The notes beneath the pieces are model-generated. The model ran no database searches and was not told where the DNA came from. It saw only the letters and a program-made list of their open reading frames with translations. Positions 8,635-16,705 of a stretch of DNA of 64,000 nt are shown here, in pieces (positions within the stretch are counted from its first letter, which is position 1; each line of letters begins with the position of its first letter). Both the position numbers and the translations under genes were made by a program. Source of the stretch: JAYQKL01 sp049889415 (GTDB lineage Bacteria; Pseudomonadota; Alphaproteobacteria; RS24); the NCBI GenBank assembly GCA_049889415.1, contig JBMHDL010000006.1:62001-126000 (forward strand). Reading direction: 5' to 3'.

Positions 8635-9413
8635 ACTTGACCCTTCAGCCGTTCCTCAAACAGGGGATAACTCCCGCACACAAACACCCCGCCCTCCTGC
8701 GCGGACGGATGGAGAGCCTCTTGTGTCACAAAACCGTCCATCATGGCAAGGCCAATGCCGTTTTCAGCCGCCAATTCCTCGGCATTTGACGGCAGGGCGG
8801 CGACCGGACCGATTAACAGGGTCCTGTCTTCGCCGCTGGGCTCTGCAGGTATCTGGCCGAAGCAGAAAATTTGTGCTGATGCCTGAAACAGGGGCAGGCA
8901 GAGAAATATCCGTACGGCAGGTGTCAGGCGCTCCTGAACGATGGTATAGAGCTGCGGCAAAAATCCGTCCACCTGCAGATCCGCGACACCAATGGCATGG
9001 GGTGTGTTCACGACATTGGCGAACAATGCAGAGGCGTCACCGGCCTGCATATACTGCGCCGCCTGCCCGAATTGCGCCTTCGCGGCGTCAAAAACCGTAC
9101 CGGCGCAAAAAACGGTCAAGGGCTTTTGTTGGCTGACGGAAGAGGAGATGATTTCGCGCCAGACGGCCTGAAAACCGGACAGCGGCATGTCACCAGCATT
9201 GTGGCTGTGCCAGTCAAGAAATTTCCGCATTTGCTGGGCCTCACGTGCCGGTCTGAGAATATGCGTCTGGCCGCTGTCACGTTTGGCTTGCGCAACTTGA
9301 TTGACCAACCGGGAACGTTGCGCGAGAAGTGCGAGCAGCTTTTCATCAACCGCGTCAATTTTTTCCCTCAAATCCCTCAAATCAGGGCCTGCCGGTGTCT
9401 TCTTGATGCTCAT
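8631..9413 (-). CDS. Chorismate mutase with long C-terminal region
   Basis: The 260-residue protein begins with an AroQ-class helical domain (about residues 10-95): DLRDLREKIDAVDEKLLALL, then RSRLVNQVAQAKRD and an IISSSV helix. AroQ enzymes convert chorismate to prephenate. About 160 further residues do not look like a complete prephenate dehydratase; there is no clear TRF catalytic motif. Similar long chorismate mutases accompany hisC and tyrA in alphaproteobacteria. I chose MSIKKTPAGP at 9413 as start; an earlier start would add a hydrophobic, unlikely stretch. It diverges from metX. Confidence 0.8.
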   Translation of the reverse strand: MSIKKTPAGPDLRDLREKIDAVDEKLLALLAQRSRLVNQVAQAKRDSGQTHILRPAREAQQMRKFLDWHSHNAGDMPLSGFQAVWREIISSSVSQQKPLTVFCAGTVFDAAKAQFGQAAQYMQAGDASALFANVVNTPHAIGVADLQVDGFLPQLYTIVQERLTPAVRIFLCLPLFQASAQIFCFGQIPAEPSGEDRTLLIGPVAALPSNAEELAAENGIGLAMMDGFVTQEALHPSAQEGGVFVCGSYPLFEERLKGQV

Positions 9414-9480
9414 CAAACACTTTCTAATAAACCGAATTATGTTTAGTCTTAAAGCCCAAAGGCAAAAAATCAAACAAAGA

Positions 9481-9509
9481 TTGACATTTACCCCTCTTCG
9501 CGCAATTTA
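9481..9509 (+). promoter_or_regulatory. Possible sigma70-type promoter of metX
   Basis: TTGACA (9481-9486), a 17-base spacer and AATTTA (9504-9509) precede metX. A start about 6 bases later would leave almost no leader before the GAGGA ribosome site (9512-9516). Only the -35 element is a good match. Confidence 0.3.
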
Positions 9510-9518
9510 CTGAGGATT

Positions 9519-10691
9519 ATGGACGATACAAGCGCAAAAAAGCCAGGGTCACAGGCTGACAGCCCGAAAGGGAGGGAAAGCCTGCATATTTTTGACGAAG
9601 CCCTGCCATTAGACAGCGGTGCGGTTCTGCAGCCCTTCACCATCGCCTACCAGACCTGGGGGCGTTTGAACAAGGATAAAAGCAACGCCATTCTCATCTG
9701 TCATGCCCTGACCGGAGACCAATATGCCGCCGGCAACAACCCGGTAACCGGCAAACCCGGCTGGTGGAGCAGTCTGATCGGCAAAGGCAAGCCGATTGAT
9801 CCGGAAAACTATTTCATCATTTGCAGCAATGTGATTGGCGGATGCAGCGGCAGCAGCGGACCATCCAGCATTAATCCGGAGACCGGAAGCGCATATGGGC
9901 TTGATTTTCCGGTCATCACCATTGCCGATATGGTCCGCGCCCAGGCCAAGCTGTTGGACGCATTGGGGATTGAAACCCTGTTCAGCGCGATTGGCGGGTC
10001 TATGGGCGCAATGCAGGTAATCCAATGGACGGTCGCCTATCCGGAACGGGTCAAAACAGCCATCCCGATCGCAGGTTCAGCTCGACACTCAGCTCAAAAC
10101 ATCGCCTTTCATGAAGTCGGGCGTCAGGCCATAATGGCGGATACGGACTGGCAGGGCGGCACCTATCTGATGAGCGAGGATCTGCCGCGCAAAGGCCTTG
10201 CCGTTGCCCGGATGGCTGCGCATATCACCTATTTGTCCGAGGCCGCACTGACCCGCAAGTTCGGGCGCAACCTCCAGGAACGGGACAAACTCAGCTTCGG
10301 CTTTGAGGCGGATTTCCAGATTGAGAGCTATCTGCGCCATCAAGGGTTCACTTTTGTTGAGCGCTTTGACGCCAACAGCTATCTCTATATTACGCGGGCC
10401 ATGGACTATTTTGACGTGGCCGCAGACAATGACGGCATCCTGGCCAATGCCTTCACCGGTTGCCAGGCCCGTTTCTGCCTGATGTCCTTTACATCAGACT
10501 GGTTGTTTCCGACCAGCGAAAGCCTGATGCTTGTGCGCGCCCTCAACAGTGCCGGTGCTAATGTCAGTTTTGTCGAAATTGAAAGCGACAAAGGCCATGA
10601 TGCCTTCCTGTTGGATGAACCGGAAATGTTCGACGCGCTGAACGGGTTCTTATCAGCCGCCGCAACTGATCTGGGAGTGCATGATGACTGA
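9519..10691 (+). CDS. metX: Homoserine O-acetyltransferase (or O-succinyltransferase)
   Basis: The 390-residue alpha/beta-hydrolase acylates homoserine at the entry of methionine synthesis. It has the MetX signature IAYQTWGRLN, the HALTGDQY oxyanion region and the nucleophile elbow IGGSMGAMQ (Ser about residue 162). Catalytic Asp and His are in SDWLFP and KGHDAFL near the C-terminus. MetX sequences can use acetyl- or succinyl-CoA, and the sequence alone does not decide it. Its 3' end overlaps metW, the usual alphaproteobacterial and pseudomonad arrangement. Confidence 0.94.
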   Translation: MDDTSAKKPGSQADSPKGRESLHIFDEALPLDSGAVLQPFTIAYQTWGRLNKDKSNAILICHALTGDQYAAGNNPVTGKPGWWSSLIGKGKPIDPENYFIICSNVIGGCSGSSGPSSINPETGSAYGLDFPVITIADMVRAQAKLLDALGIETLFSAIGGSMGAMQVIQWTVAYPERVKTAIPIAGSARHSAQNIAFHEVGRQAIMADTDWQGGTYLMSEDLPRKGLAVARMAAHITYLSEAALTRKFGRNLQERDKLSFGFEADFQIESYLRHQGFTFVERFDANSYLYITRAMDYFDVAADNDGILANAFTGCQARFCLMSFTSDWLFPTSESLMLVRALNSAGANVSFVEIESDKGHDAFLLDEPEMFDALNGFLSAAATDLGVHDD

Positions 10692-11337
10692 GCAATCTTT
10701 GCAGACGCAATCCGCGCCGGGCAACATTTCAGCCGACCGTATGGACCTGCTCCTGATCGGTGACCTGATTGCGCAGGGTTCGCGTGTGCTTGACATAGGC
10801 TGTGGCGGGGGTGATTTGCTTGCCCTTCTCAAGTCAACAAAGGCCATTGACGGGCGCGGTCTGGAGATCTCCCAGAGGAATGTGAATGCCTGTGTATCAC
10901 GCGGACTAGCGGTTGTTCAGGGAAATGCTGACACGGATTTGGGGCAATATCCTGATGCCGGGTTTGACTATGCCATTCTCAGCCAAACACTACAGGCCAC
11001 CCAAAAGCCTGAGGATGTCCTGTTGCAACTCGCGCGTATCTCCAGGAAAATTATCGTATCGATACCAAATTTCGGATATTGGCGGGTGCGCCTGAATCTG
11101 ATGAGCAGCGGCCGTATGCCGCGCACGGATACGCTGGATGCCGAATGGTACAACACGCCGAACATCCATTTATGCACATTGCTGGATTTCAACGCCTTAT
11201 GTGCCCGGCTCAACCTGAATATTGAACGCTGTATTTTGATGCATAACGGCAGGACGCGCCAGCTCTCACGCGCCCCGAATGGCCGCAACAATCTGTTCAG
11301 CGAACAGGCCATTTATTTACTTTCGAAAAACGGTTGA
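10681..11337 (+). CDS. metW: Methionine biosynthesis protein MetW
   Basis: The 218-residue protein has a class I SAM-methyltransferase fold, with motif I VLDIGCGGGDLLALL and the family block IVSIPNFGYWRVRLNL. MetW works with MetX and is thought to boost or regulate homoserine acylation rather than act as a stand-alone methyltransferase. Two adjacent ATG codons are possible (10681 and 10684); GGGAG at 10673-10677 is better spaced for the second. It overlaps metX by 11 bases and its tail overlaps the convergent methyltransferase gene by 25 bases. Confidence 0.9.
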   Translation: MMTEQSLQTQSAPGNISADRMDLLLIGDLIAQGSRVLDIGCGGGDLLALLKSTKAIDGRGLEISQRNVNACVSRGLAVVQGNADTDLGQYPDAGFDYAILSQTLQATQKPEDVLLQLARISRKIIVSIPNFGYWRVRLNLMSSGRMPRTDTLDAEWYNTPNIHLCTLLDFNALCARLNLNIERCILMHNGRTRQLSRAPNGRNNLFSEQAIYLLSKNG

Positions 11338-12170
11338 CTCCTGCGCCTGTCCTGCCCGGATTTTATCGGCTCAAGAGCCGTCTCACCAAACCTTGACGCG
11401 GAACTGACAGCGGAACTGACATTTGGCGCAAAAGCCGGTCGCCCACCATACACCCGACCGCGATGCCTGCTTTTGCGACCCTTGACCGGAGCATGCACCA
11501 GCTTATCCGCCTCAACAATGATCACGCCGCAGAACCGGCTGAAGACAAAGCGTCCAATCCTTTCCGTTAGCTCAAGCAGATATGGAGAAAACGCTGCCAT
11601 AGCTTGCCACAGAAAAGGGGGCAGGAACAAACAGGCCGTCCAGCGCATTGGGACAAGCTCCGCTTCCTGCAGCAGATTCCTGATTTGGGCATGGCTGAAG
11701 GGCAGACCCGAACCCCACGCGGTTTGTTCGCTGCGCGACCACCAGCCAAGCCGGTTTGGAACCACAATCACCAAACGGCCGCCCGGGGTCAATACCCGCC
11801 GCACTTCAGCCAGCAGGGCCGCCGCATCGCTGCTGTGCTCCAGACAGTGCACCAGCAACACCCTGTCCAAGGCATTGTCCGCCACAGGCAATCCTGGCTC
11901 ATCAATCAAGGCTGCCTTATTGCCACCGGGTGATTGCATTCCAGACCACCTGTGGACCCCCAAATGCGCCGGCATCAAAGCCGTTAGCTCGGCGGCCGGC
12001 CAAAGCTTTTCCAGATAGGGCACCGCATAGCCGATACCCGTAATGCGGTGCGTCTGATCACTCTTGGAGCTAGGCCAGAATGCGGACAAGCGGGCGGACA
12101 AGGCGGCGAACACCCGCCGCCCCAGCCGACCGGCATAAAAGGTTCGCAGACTGATGACATCATAATGCAT
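11313..12170 (-). CDS. Class I SAM-dependent methyltransferase
   Basis: The 285-residue protein has Methyltransf_11-type motifs: LPVADNALDRVLLVHCLEH, then VRRVLTPGGRLVIVVPNRLG. The canonical glycine-rich motif I is poorly conserved; the N-terminal GIGYAVPYLEKL may take its place. Proteins of this type sit next to gloB in many alphaproteobacteria, but the substrate is not established. The C-terminal 45 residues are basic and low in complexity. The gene diverges from gloB and converges on metW. Confidence 0.72.
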   Translation of the reverse strand: MHYDVISLRTFYAGRLGRRVFAALSARLSAFWPSSKSDQTHRITGIGYAVPYLEKLWPAAELTALMPAHLGVHRWSGMQSPGGNKAALIDEPGLPVADNALDRVLLVHCLEHSSDAAALLAEVRRVLTPGGRLVIVVPNRLGWWSRSEQTAWGSGLPFSHAQIRNLLQEAELVPMRWTACLFLPPFLWQAMAAFSPYLLELTERIGRFVFSRFCGVIIVEADKLVHAPVKGRKSRHRGRVYGGRPAFAPNVSSAVSSASRFGETALEPIKSGQDRRRSQPFFESK

Positions 12171-12242
12171 GATTTCTGTTCAGTTCCCTTGTATAAAGTA
12201 GAGACTACAAGCTTAGGCTAAACACGGCGGGATGCAACAGCG

Positions 12243-13019
12243 ATGAAACAGCTTGAAATTGACCAGTTCCCTTGTCTTGAGGACAATTACGGATATTTAC
12301 TGCACGATCCTGAAACTGGGGCGACAGCCACTATTGACACCCCTGATGTGGACGCGATTATGCAAAGGCTGGCCGCAAAAGGCTGGAGCCTCACCCATAT
12401 TTTCAACACACATCACCATTGGGATCATGCCGGGGGCAATCTTGAATTGAAACAGAAAACCGGCTGCGAAATCATCGGACCGGCCTGCGAAAGTGACAAA
12501 ATTCCCGGCCTTGACCGCGCTGTTGACCAGGATGACATGGTCGCCTTCGGGGACCATTATCTTGAAATCATAAATGTCGGCGGACATACTTTGGGTCATA
12601 TTGCCTATTTCCTGCGCACGCAGAAAACCGCCTTTGTTGGAGATGCCTTGTTTGCCATGGGCTGTGGTCGGCTGTTTGAGGGCACCCCGGGGCAAATGTG
12701 GGCGTCGCTGTCGCGGCTGAATCGGCTGCCCGCTGAAACCATCATCTACTGCGCCCATGAGTACACACTGGCTAATGCGACCTTCGCCCTGAGCCTTGAC
12801 CCTGACAATCCGGCCTTGATTGACCGCGTGGCGCAGGTGCAGGCACTGCGCGAAAAAAATCAGCCGACCGTACCGACCACCCTGTCCTTGGAGCGTGCCA
12901 CCAACCCTTTCCTGCGAGTTGACGACCCGGCCATCCGCAATCTTCTGGGTCTACAGAAAGCGTCTCAGGTTGATGTCTTCGCTGAAATCAGACAGCGCAA
13001 AGATTCTTTCAAAGGGTAA
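12243..13019 (+). CDS. gloB: Hydroxyacylglutathione hydrolase (glyoxalase II)
   Basis: The 258-residue metallo-beta-lactamase-fold enzyme hydrolyses S-lactoylglutathione in methylglyoxal detoxification. The metal site THHHWDHAGG is near residues 57-66; further ligands lie in GGHTLGH and in the FVGDALF Asp. The C-terminal helical domain carries CAHEYTLANA and the glutathione-binding end RKDSFKG, which is typical of GloB. Length is as expected. It is followed after 4 bases by a cupin gene, so the pair is probably cotranscribed. Confidence 0.94.
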   Translation: MKQLEIDQFPCLEDNYGYLLHDPETGATATIDTPDVDAIMQRLAAKGWSLTHIFNTHHHWDHAGGNLELKQKTGCEIIGPACESDKIPGLDRAVDQDDMVAFGDHYLEIINVGGHTLGHIAYFLRTQKTAFVGDALFAMGCGRLFEGTPGQMWASLSRLNRLPAETIIYCAHEYTLANATFALSLDPDNPALIDRVAQVQALREKNQPTVPTTLSLERATNPFLRVDDPAIRNLLGLQKASQVDVFAEIRQRKDSFKG

Positions 13020-13023
13020 TTTC

Positions 13024-13479
13024 ATGCCGCCTGCATCCTCTTTTTCAGGAATCGACAGCGGACTTTCAGCCGCCGAGGTGATTGCTGCGCTTAATCTGGC
13101 CCCATTCCCGGTCGGTGGCCGTGCCCGCGAAACCCATCGCGATGCAGAGCAGTCGATTATGCTGGTGCTGCTTGAGGTCGGCGACATCTTCCCCTGGCAT
13201 CGCTATCACGGCATCCAAAGCTGGTTCTGGCACGCCGGCGCGCCGCTGGCCATCACGGTGTCGCCGGACGGACATGATGCATCGGCTTTGCATCTGGGCA
13301 ATCACCTTGAGGCCGGACAAAAGCCGCTGACTTCTCTTGAGGCAGGGCACTGGATGACCGCTGAAAGCCTCGGCCACTGGACCCTGCTGGGGTGGAGTTG
13401 TAGCCCCGGCTTCACGGCCGATCTGTTTGAACAGGCGGCGCCGGACTGGTTCCCCAAACCGCGCCCTCCGGCGGCATGA
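13024..13479 (+). CDS. Cupin_5 (DUF985) family protein
   Basis: The 151-residue protein matches the DUF985/cupin_5 pattern. It has the N-terminal AAEVIAALNLAPFPVGGRARETHRD helix-strand, then LLEVGDIFPWHRYHGIQSWFWHAGAPL with the His residues of the cupin metal-like site, and the end HWTLLGWSCSPGFTADLFE. Some homologues are annotated as sugar isomerase-like, but no activity is established. The ATG at 13024 follows gloB by 4 bases, and the pab genes follow at 13501, so all may be one transcript. Confidence 0.75.
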   Translation: MPPASSFSGIDSGLSAAEVIAALNLAPFPVGGRARETHRDAEQSIMLVLLEVGDIFPWHRYHGIQSWFWHAGAPLAITVSPDGHDASALHLGNHLEAGQKPLTSLEAGHWMTAESLGHWTLLGWSCSPGFTADLFEQAAPDWFPKPRPPAA

Positions 13480-13500
13480 CGGTACGGAGACCAAGGGAAG

Positions 13501-15003
13501 ATGATGCAGTCAAGGCTCGAAACGGTTCAGGAATGGGTGCTGCCAAGCGGGGCGGTCGTTCAGGAGATTGACTGGCTCGACCCGTGCAGTTGTTTTGCCG
13601 GCTTTGCGCAGACGCCCCATGCCCTTTGGCTTGACTCCGCCGACACACGTCACCCGGCAGGCGCTTACTCCTATATTGCTGTCGAGCCGTTTGAAACCGT
13701 CACTGTGAAAAACGGTGACATGAATGGTCTGAGTGTTGAGCCGTTCGATCATGTAAAAGCGCGGCTGGCACATTTCAACGAAGACTGGAGCGGTCTACCC
13801 GATGACCTGCCGGATTTCCGGGGCGGAGCTGGAGGCTATTTCGGATATGACCTGGGGCAGGGGCTGGAAATTCTGCCGCCGCCGATCGCCCCCTATGCCG
13901 TTGACGATGCCGGGTTACCGGATATGGTGGTCGGCCTTTATGACCTTGTGCTGGCCTTTGACCATCAGGCCCGGAGGTGCTTTCTTTTTTCCACCGGCTT
14001 CCCCCGGATACATGCCGCAGAGCGCAGCCACAGGGCCTTAATGCGCCTTGAGGATATGCGGCGCAGGCTTTTTGGCGTCGGGTCTGTCCCACGCAATGCA
14101 GATGAGAGCCCACCCCCACCGGCCTCCCTGCCGGCCAGCCCCTTAAGCGCCTCGGATTACCAAAACCGTGTCCAGAAGGTCATCGACTATATTCTCGCCG
14201 GAGATATTTTCCAGGCCAACCTGTCTCATCGGTTTGACGCCGAACTCAATGCCGATGACACCGCCTTCCAGTTTTACAAGCGGTTGCGCCAAGTCTCGGC
14301 CGCACCCTTTGCCGCATTTTTCCAGCTCGGGGACTGGGCGTTGGCTTCCGCGTCACCTGAGCGGTTTCTGTCCTGCCGGAACGGCCGGGTCGAGACCAGA
14401 CCGATCAAAGGAACGCGTCCGCGCCATGACGATCCCAAGCAGGACGCGGCGCTGGCGGCAACCCTGCGCATGGATACAAAGGAGCGGGCCGAAAATATCA
14501 TGATTGTGGACCTGTTGCGCAATGACATTGCCCGGGTGTGCAAGGAGGGCAGCATCAATGTGCCCAGCCTGTGTGCCGTTGAGAGCTTTCCGGCGGTGCA
14601 TCATCTGGTGTCGATCATTGAAGGCACGCTCAGGGAAACCGCCGGGCCGACGGATTTGCTGAAAGCCTGTTTTCCGGGCGGCTCGATCAGCGGTGCCCCG
14701 AAAATCCGCGCCATGGAAATCATCGCTGAACTTGAAAACACCTGCCGCGGGCCTTATTGCGGCGCCATCGGCTATGTCGGCTTTGATGGTATCATGGACA
14801 CCAACATCGCCATCCGCACACCTGTTATCCGGGGTCACAAAGTCAGCTTTCAGGTCGGCGGCGGCATCACCGCCGCCAGCGACCCGGCATCGGAGTACCG
14901 CGAAACGCTTGATAAGGCCGCCGGCATCTTCAAGGCGCTTGGCTGCACGCATCCAGACATGACCCAAACCGACACAGGCACGTCAGAGGGCCGCATCTCA
15001 TGA
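13501..15003 (+). CDS. pabB: Aminodeoxychorismate synthase component I
   Basis: The 500-residue chorismate-binding enzyme makes 4-amino-4-deoxychorismate for folate. The N-terminal Anth_synt_I-like domain has PAGAYSYIAVEPF. The chorismate domain has IFQANLSHRF, SASPERFLSC and PIKGTRPR, then FPGGSISGAPKIRAMEII and GGGITAASDP. The lysine in PIKGT is the PabB nucleophile, whereas anthranilate synthases have PIAGT; this argues for PabB over TrpE. AAGGGAAG precedes the ATG pair at 13501. Its stop overlaps pabA (ATGA). Confidence 0.9.
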   Translation: MMQSRLETVQEWVLPSGAVVQEIDWLDPCSCFAGFAQTPHALWLDSADTRHPAGAYSYIAVEPFETVTVKNGDMNGLSVEPFDHVKARLAHFNEDWSGLPDDLPDFRGGAGGYFGYDLGQGLEILPPPIAPYAVDDAGLPDMVVGLYDLVLAFDHQARRCFLFSTGFPRIHAAERSHRALMRLEDMRRRLFGVGSVPRNADESPPPPASLPASPLSASDYQNRVQKVIDYILAGDIFQANLSHRFDAELNADDTAFQFYKRLRQVSAAPFAAFFQLGDWALASASPERFLSCRNGRVETRPIKGTRPRHDDPKQDAALAATLRMDTKERAENIMIVDLLRNDIARVCKEGSINVPSLCAVESFPAVHHLVSIIEGTLRETAGPTDLLKACFPGGSISGAPKIRAMEIIAELENTCRGPYCGAIGYVGFDGIMDTNIAIRTPVIRGHKVSFQVGGGITAASDPASEYRETLDKAAGIFKALGCTHPDMTQTDTGTSEGRIS

Positions 15004-15602
15004 TCCTGATCATCGATAATTATGACAGTTTTGTGCATATGCTCGGCCATTGCCTTGGTGAAATCGGGACCGCCCGCCGGATGGTTCGCAATGACCGGAT
15101 TGATGTCGCAACCATTCTCAACAATCCGCCGGATGCCATCATCTTGTCCCCCGGTCCTGCAACACCGCAAAAGGCCGGAATTTGCATCGATCTGGTCAAG
15201 GCCTGTCACGGACAAATTCCGATACTCGGCATTTGTCTGGGACATCAGGCGATTTCTGTCGCCTATGCAGAGATGAACGGCGCTGACAGCACCACCACCG
15301 TTGATCGCGCACCCTATCCCGCTCATGGTGTGGAAGCACAAATTCATCATGACGGGCATCCGCTGTTTGACGGGATTGCCAATCCTTTCGCCGCCGCCCG
15401 CTATCATTCTCTGGCGGTCAATCACCCGCCGGCTAATCTGGCCACCATTGCCCGCACGGCTGACGGGATTAACATGGCGCTGGCGCATGACACAGACAGG
15501 GTATACGGGCTGCAGTTTCATCCGGAGAGCATCCTGACCCCGCAGGGAAACCGGATGATGTCAAATTTTCTTACCCTTGCCGGTGTCAGGATGTCGGCAT
15601 GA
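15000..15602 (+). CDS. pabA: Aminodeoxychorismate synthase glutamine amidotransferase component
   Basis: The 200-residue class I amidotransferase supplies ammonia from glutamine to its PabB partner. The oxyanion region is LSPGPATPQ, the catalytic Cys lies in GICLGHQAI, and the His-Glu pair is in LQFHPESIL. Alone it could equally be TrpG, and in some bacteria one subunit serves both. The four-base overlaps with pabB and pabC assign it to folate here. Confidence 0.88.
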   Translation: MILIIDNYDSFVHMLGHCLGEIGTARRMVRNDRIDVATILNNPPDAIILSPGPATPQKAGICIDLVKACHGQIPILGICLGHQAISVAYAEMNGADSTTTVDRAPYPAHGVEAQIHHDGHPLFDGIANPFAAARYHSLAVNHPPANLATIARTADGINMALAHDTDRVYGLQFHPESILTPQGNRMMSNFLTLAGVRMSA

Positions 15603-16429
15603 TCTGGTTGAACGGTCATCAGACGGGGTCGGCGTCTGTTTCGGTGCAGGACCGGGGCTACCTGCTCGGTGACGGGCTGTTCGAAACCCTCTTGGCGGTT
15701 GAGGGCAGACCCGTTTTCCCCGACCTTCATCTTGACCGGCTCTATCAGAGCCTGCCCGTGCTTGCGATGCCGGCACGCTATCCGCGCCATGAAATTTCTG
15801 CAGCGATTGAGGCGGTCGCCGCAAATGCTAACGCATCTTCGGCCACTTCACGCAGTGTGATCCGGGTCACCGTCACCCGGACCGGCGGGCGTGGCCTTGA
15901 GATGAGCGAGTCTGCTGAACATCAAAACTGGCTTATTTCCGGCGCTGCCATCGGTACGCCGCCTGATGAAATGTCTCTCTCGGTGGTGGAAACATGCCGC
16001 CCCTCAACGGCTGCTACAAGCCGGCTGAAAAGCGTCAATTATCTAGACAATATTCTGGCACGGCGCCGGGCCGTCCAGGAGGGTGCTGATGAAGCTCTTC
16101 TGTTGAATGAACATGGCCGGTTAAGCTGTGCCGCCGCGGCCAATATCTACCTCATACAGGAGGGGGAAATCCTAACCCCGCCCGTCTGCGAAGGGGCCCT
16201 GCCCGGAACCCGTCGTGCTCGACTGCTCAGTCTTGAACAGCAGATATATGAGCAAACCGGGTTGCGGCTGTCGGAAATACCGCTCACTCGACAGGACCTT
16301 GTTGCCTGCCGGTCGGCCTTTGTGACTAACAGTTTGATGGGGGCCGTGCCGGTGGTCCGCATTGATGATCATGCAAAAGAAAAATCGCCCGCAATGCAGG
16401 CGATTTCGAGTTTATTACAGGCCGATTGA
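15599..16429 (+). CDS. pabC: Aminodeoxychorismate lyase (class IV aminotransferase)
   Basis: The 276-residue fold-type-IV PLP protein has the entry motif VQDRGYLLGDGLFET, the PLP lysine in RLKSVNYLDNILARRRA (about Lys144), and EGALPGTRRARLL near the phosphate-binding turn. PabC releases pyruvate from aminodeoxychorismate to give p-aminobenzoate. A D-amino-acid or branched-chain aminotransferase is the alternative, but the pabB-pabA-pabC run with two ATGA overlaps favours PabC. The last 50 bases also encode, on the other strand, the rpmF terminator. Confidence 0.86.
   Translation: MIWLNGHQTGSASVSVQDRGYLLGDGLFETLLAVEGRPVFPDLHLDRLYQSLPVLAMPARYPRHEISAAIEAVAANANASSATSRSVIRVTVTRTGGRGLEMSESAEHQNWLISGAAIGTPPDEMSLSVVETCRPSTAATSRLKSVNYLDNILARRRAVQEGADEALLLNEHGRLSCAAAANIYLIQEGEILTPPVCEGALPGTRRARLLSLEQQIYEQTGLRLSEIPLTRQDLVACRSAFVTNSLMGAVPVVRIDDHAKEKSPAMQAISSLLQAD
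16374..16406 (-). terminator. Rho-independent terminator of rpmF, inside the pabC 3' end
   Basis: AAATCGCC (16382-16389) and GGCGATTT (16399-16406) form an 8-bp perfect stem with a 9-base loop. Read on the minus strand it is followed by TTTTTCTTTT, a good U tract. It lies about 28 bases past the rpmF stop and within the last codons of the convergent pabC gene. Confidence 0.8.
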
Positions 16430-16433
16430 AGCT

Positions 16434-16613
16434 TTAGCCTTTGGGTTCAATTACCTGACGTCCGCGATACATTCCGCTTTTCAGGTCAATATGATGCGGG
16501 CGGTGCAGTTCGCCGCTGTCCTTATTTTCGACATAAGCCGGGTTTTTAAGCGCATCGGTCGCCCGGCGCATACCGCGTTTTGACGGGGTGGTTTTTCGCT
16601 TTGGAACAGCCAT
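16434..16613 (-). CDS. rpmF: Ribosomal protein L32
   Basis: The 59-residue basic protein begins MAVPKRKTTPSKRGMRRATD, the classic L32 start. It continues with the alphaproteobacterial tail RPHHIDLKSGMYRGRQVIEPKG. GGAG lies 6 bases before the ATG at 16613. L32 is part of the large ribosomal subunit near the peptidyl transferase exit. It is transcribed alone here, with its terminator inside pabC; the plsX-fabH genes that often follow rpmF are not adjacent. Confidence 0.95.
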   Translation of the reverse strand: MAVPKRKTTPSKRGMRRATDALKNPAYVENKDSGELHRPHHIDLKSGMYRGRQVIEPKG

Positions 16614-16651
16614 GGTTCTACTCCATTGAATTATTCTCAAATGAGATTGAG

Positions 16652-16673
16652 CGGTTTATAGAGCATTAAACCG
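16652..16673. repeat. Inverted repeat between rpmF and the PQQ dehydrogenase gene
   Basis: CGGTTTA (16652-16658) and TAAACCG (16667-16673) form a 7-bp perfect inverted repeat with an 8-base loop. It lies 33 bases past the dehydrogenase stop and upstream of rpmF. No T tract follows on either strand, so an operator upstream of rpmF is as likely as a terminator. Confidence 0.4.
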
Positions 16674-16705
16674 GTGGCGTCCAGTCTTTATCCACGCTGT
16701 CCGGT

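Noticed and set aside
9414..9518. SAM riboswitch upstream of metX
   Set aside because: SAM-II and SAM-V elements are common before metX in alphaproteobacteria, but I do not see their conserved core or pseudoknot; the region is short, AT-rich and simple.
16687..16695. DnaA-box-like TTATCCACG downstream of the PQQ dehydrogenase gene
   Set aside because: A single near match far from dnaA, expected by chance.
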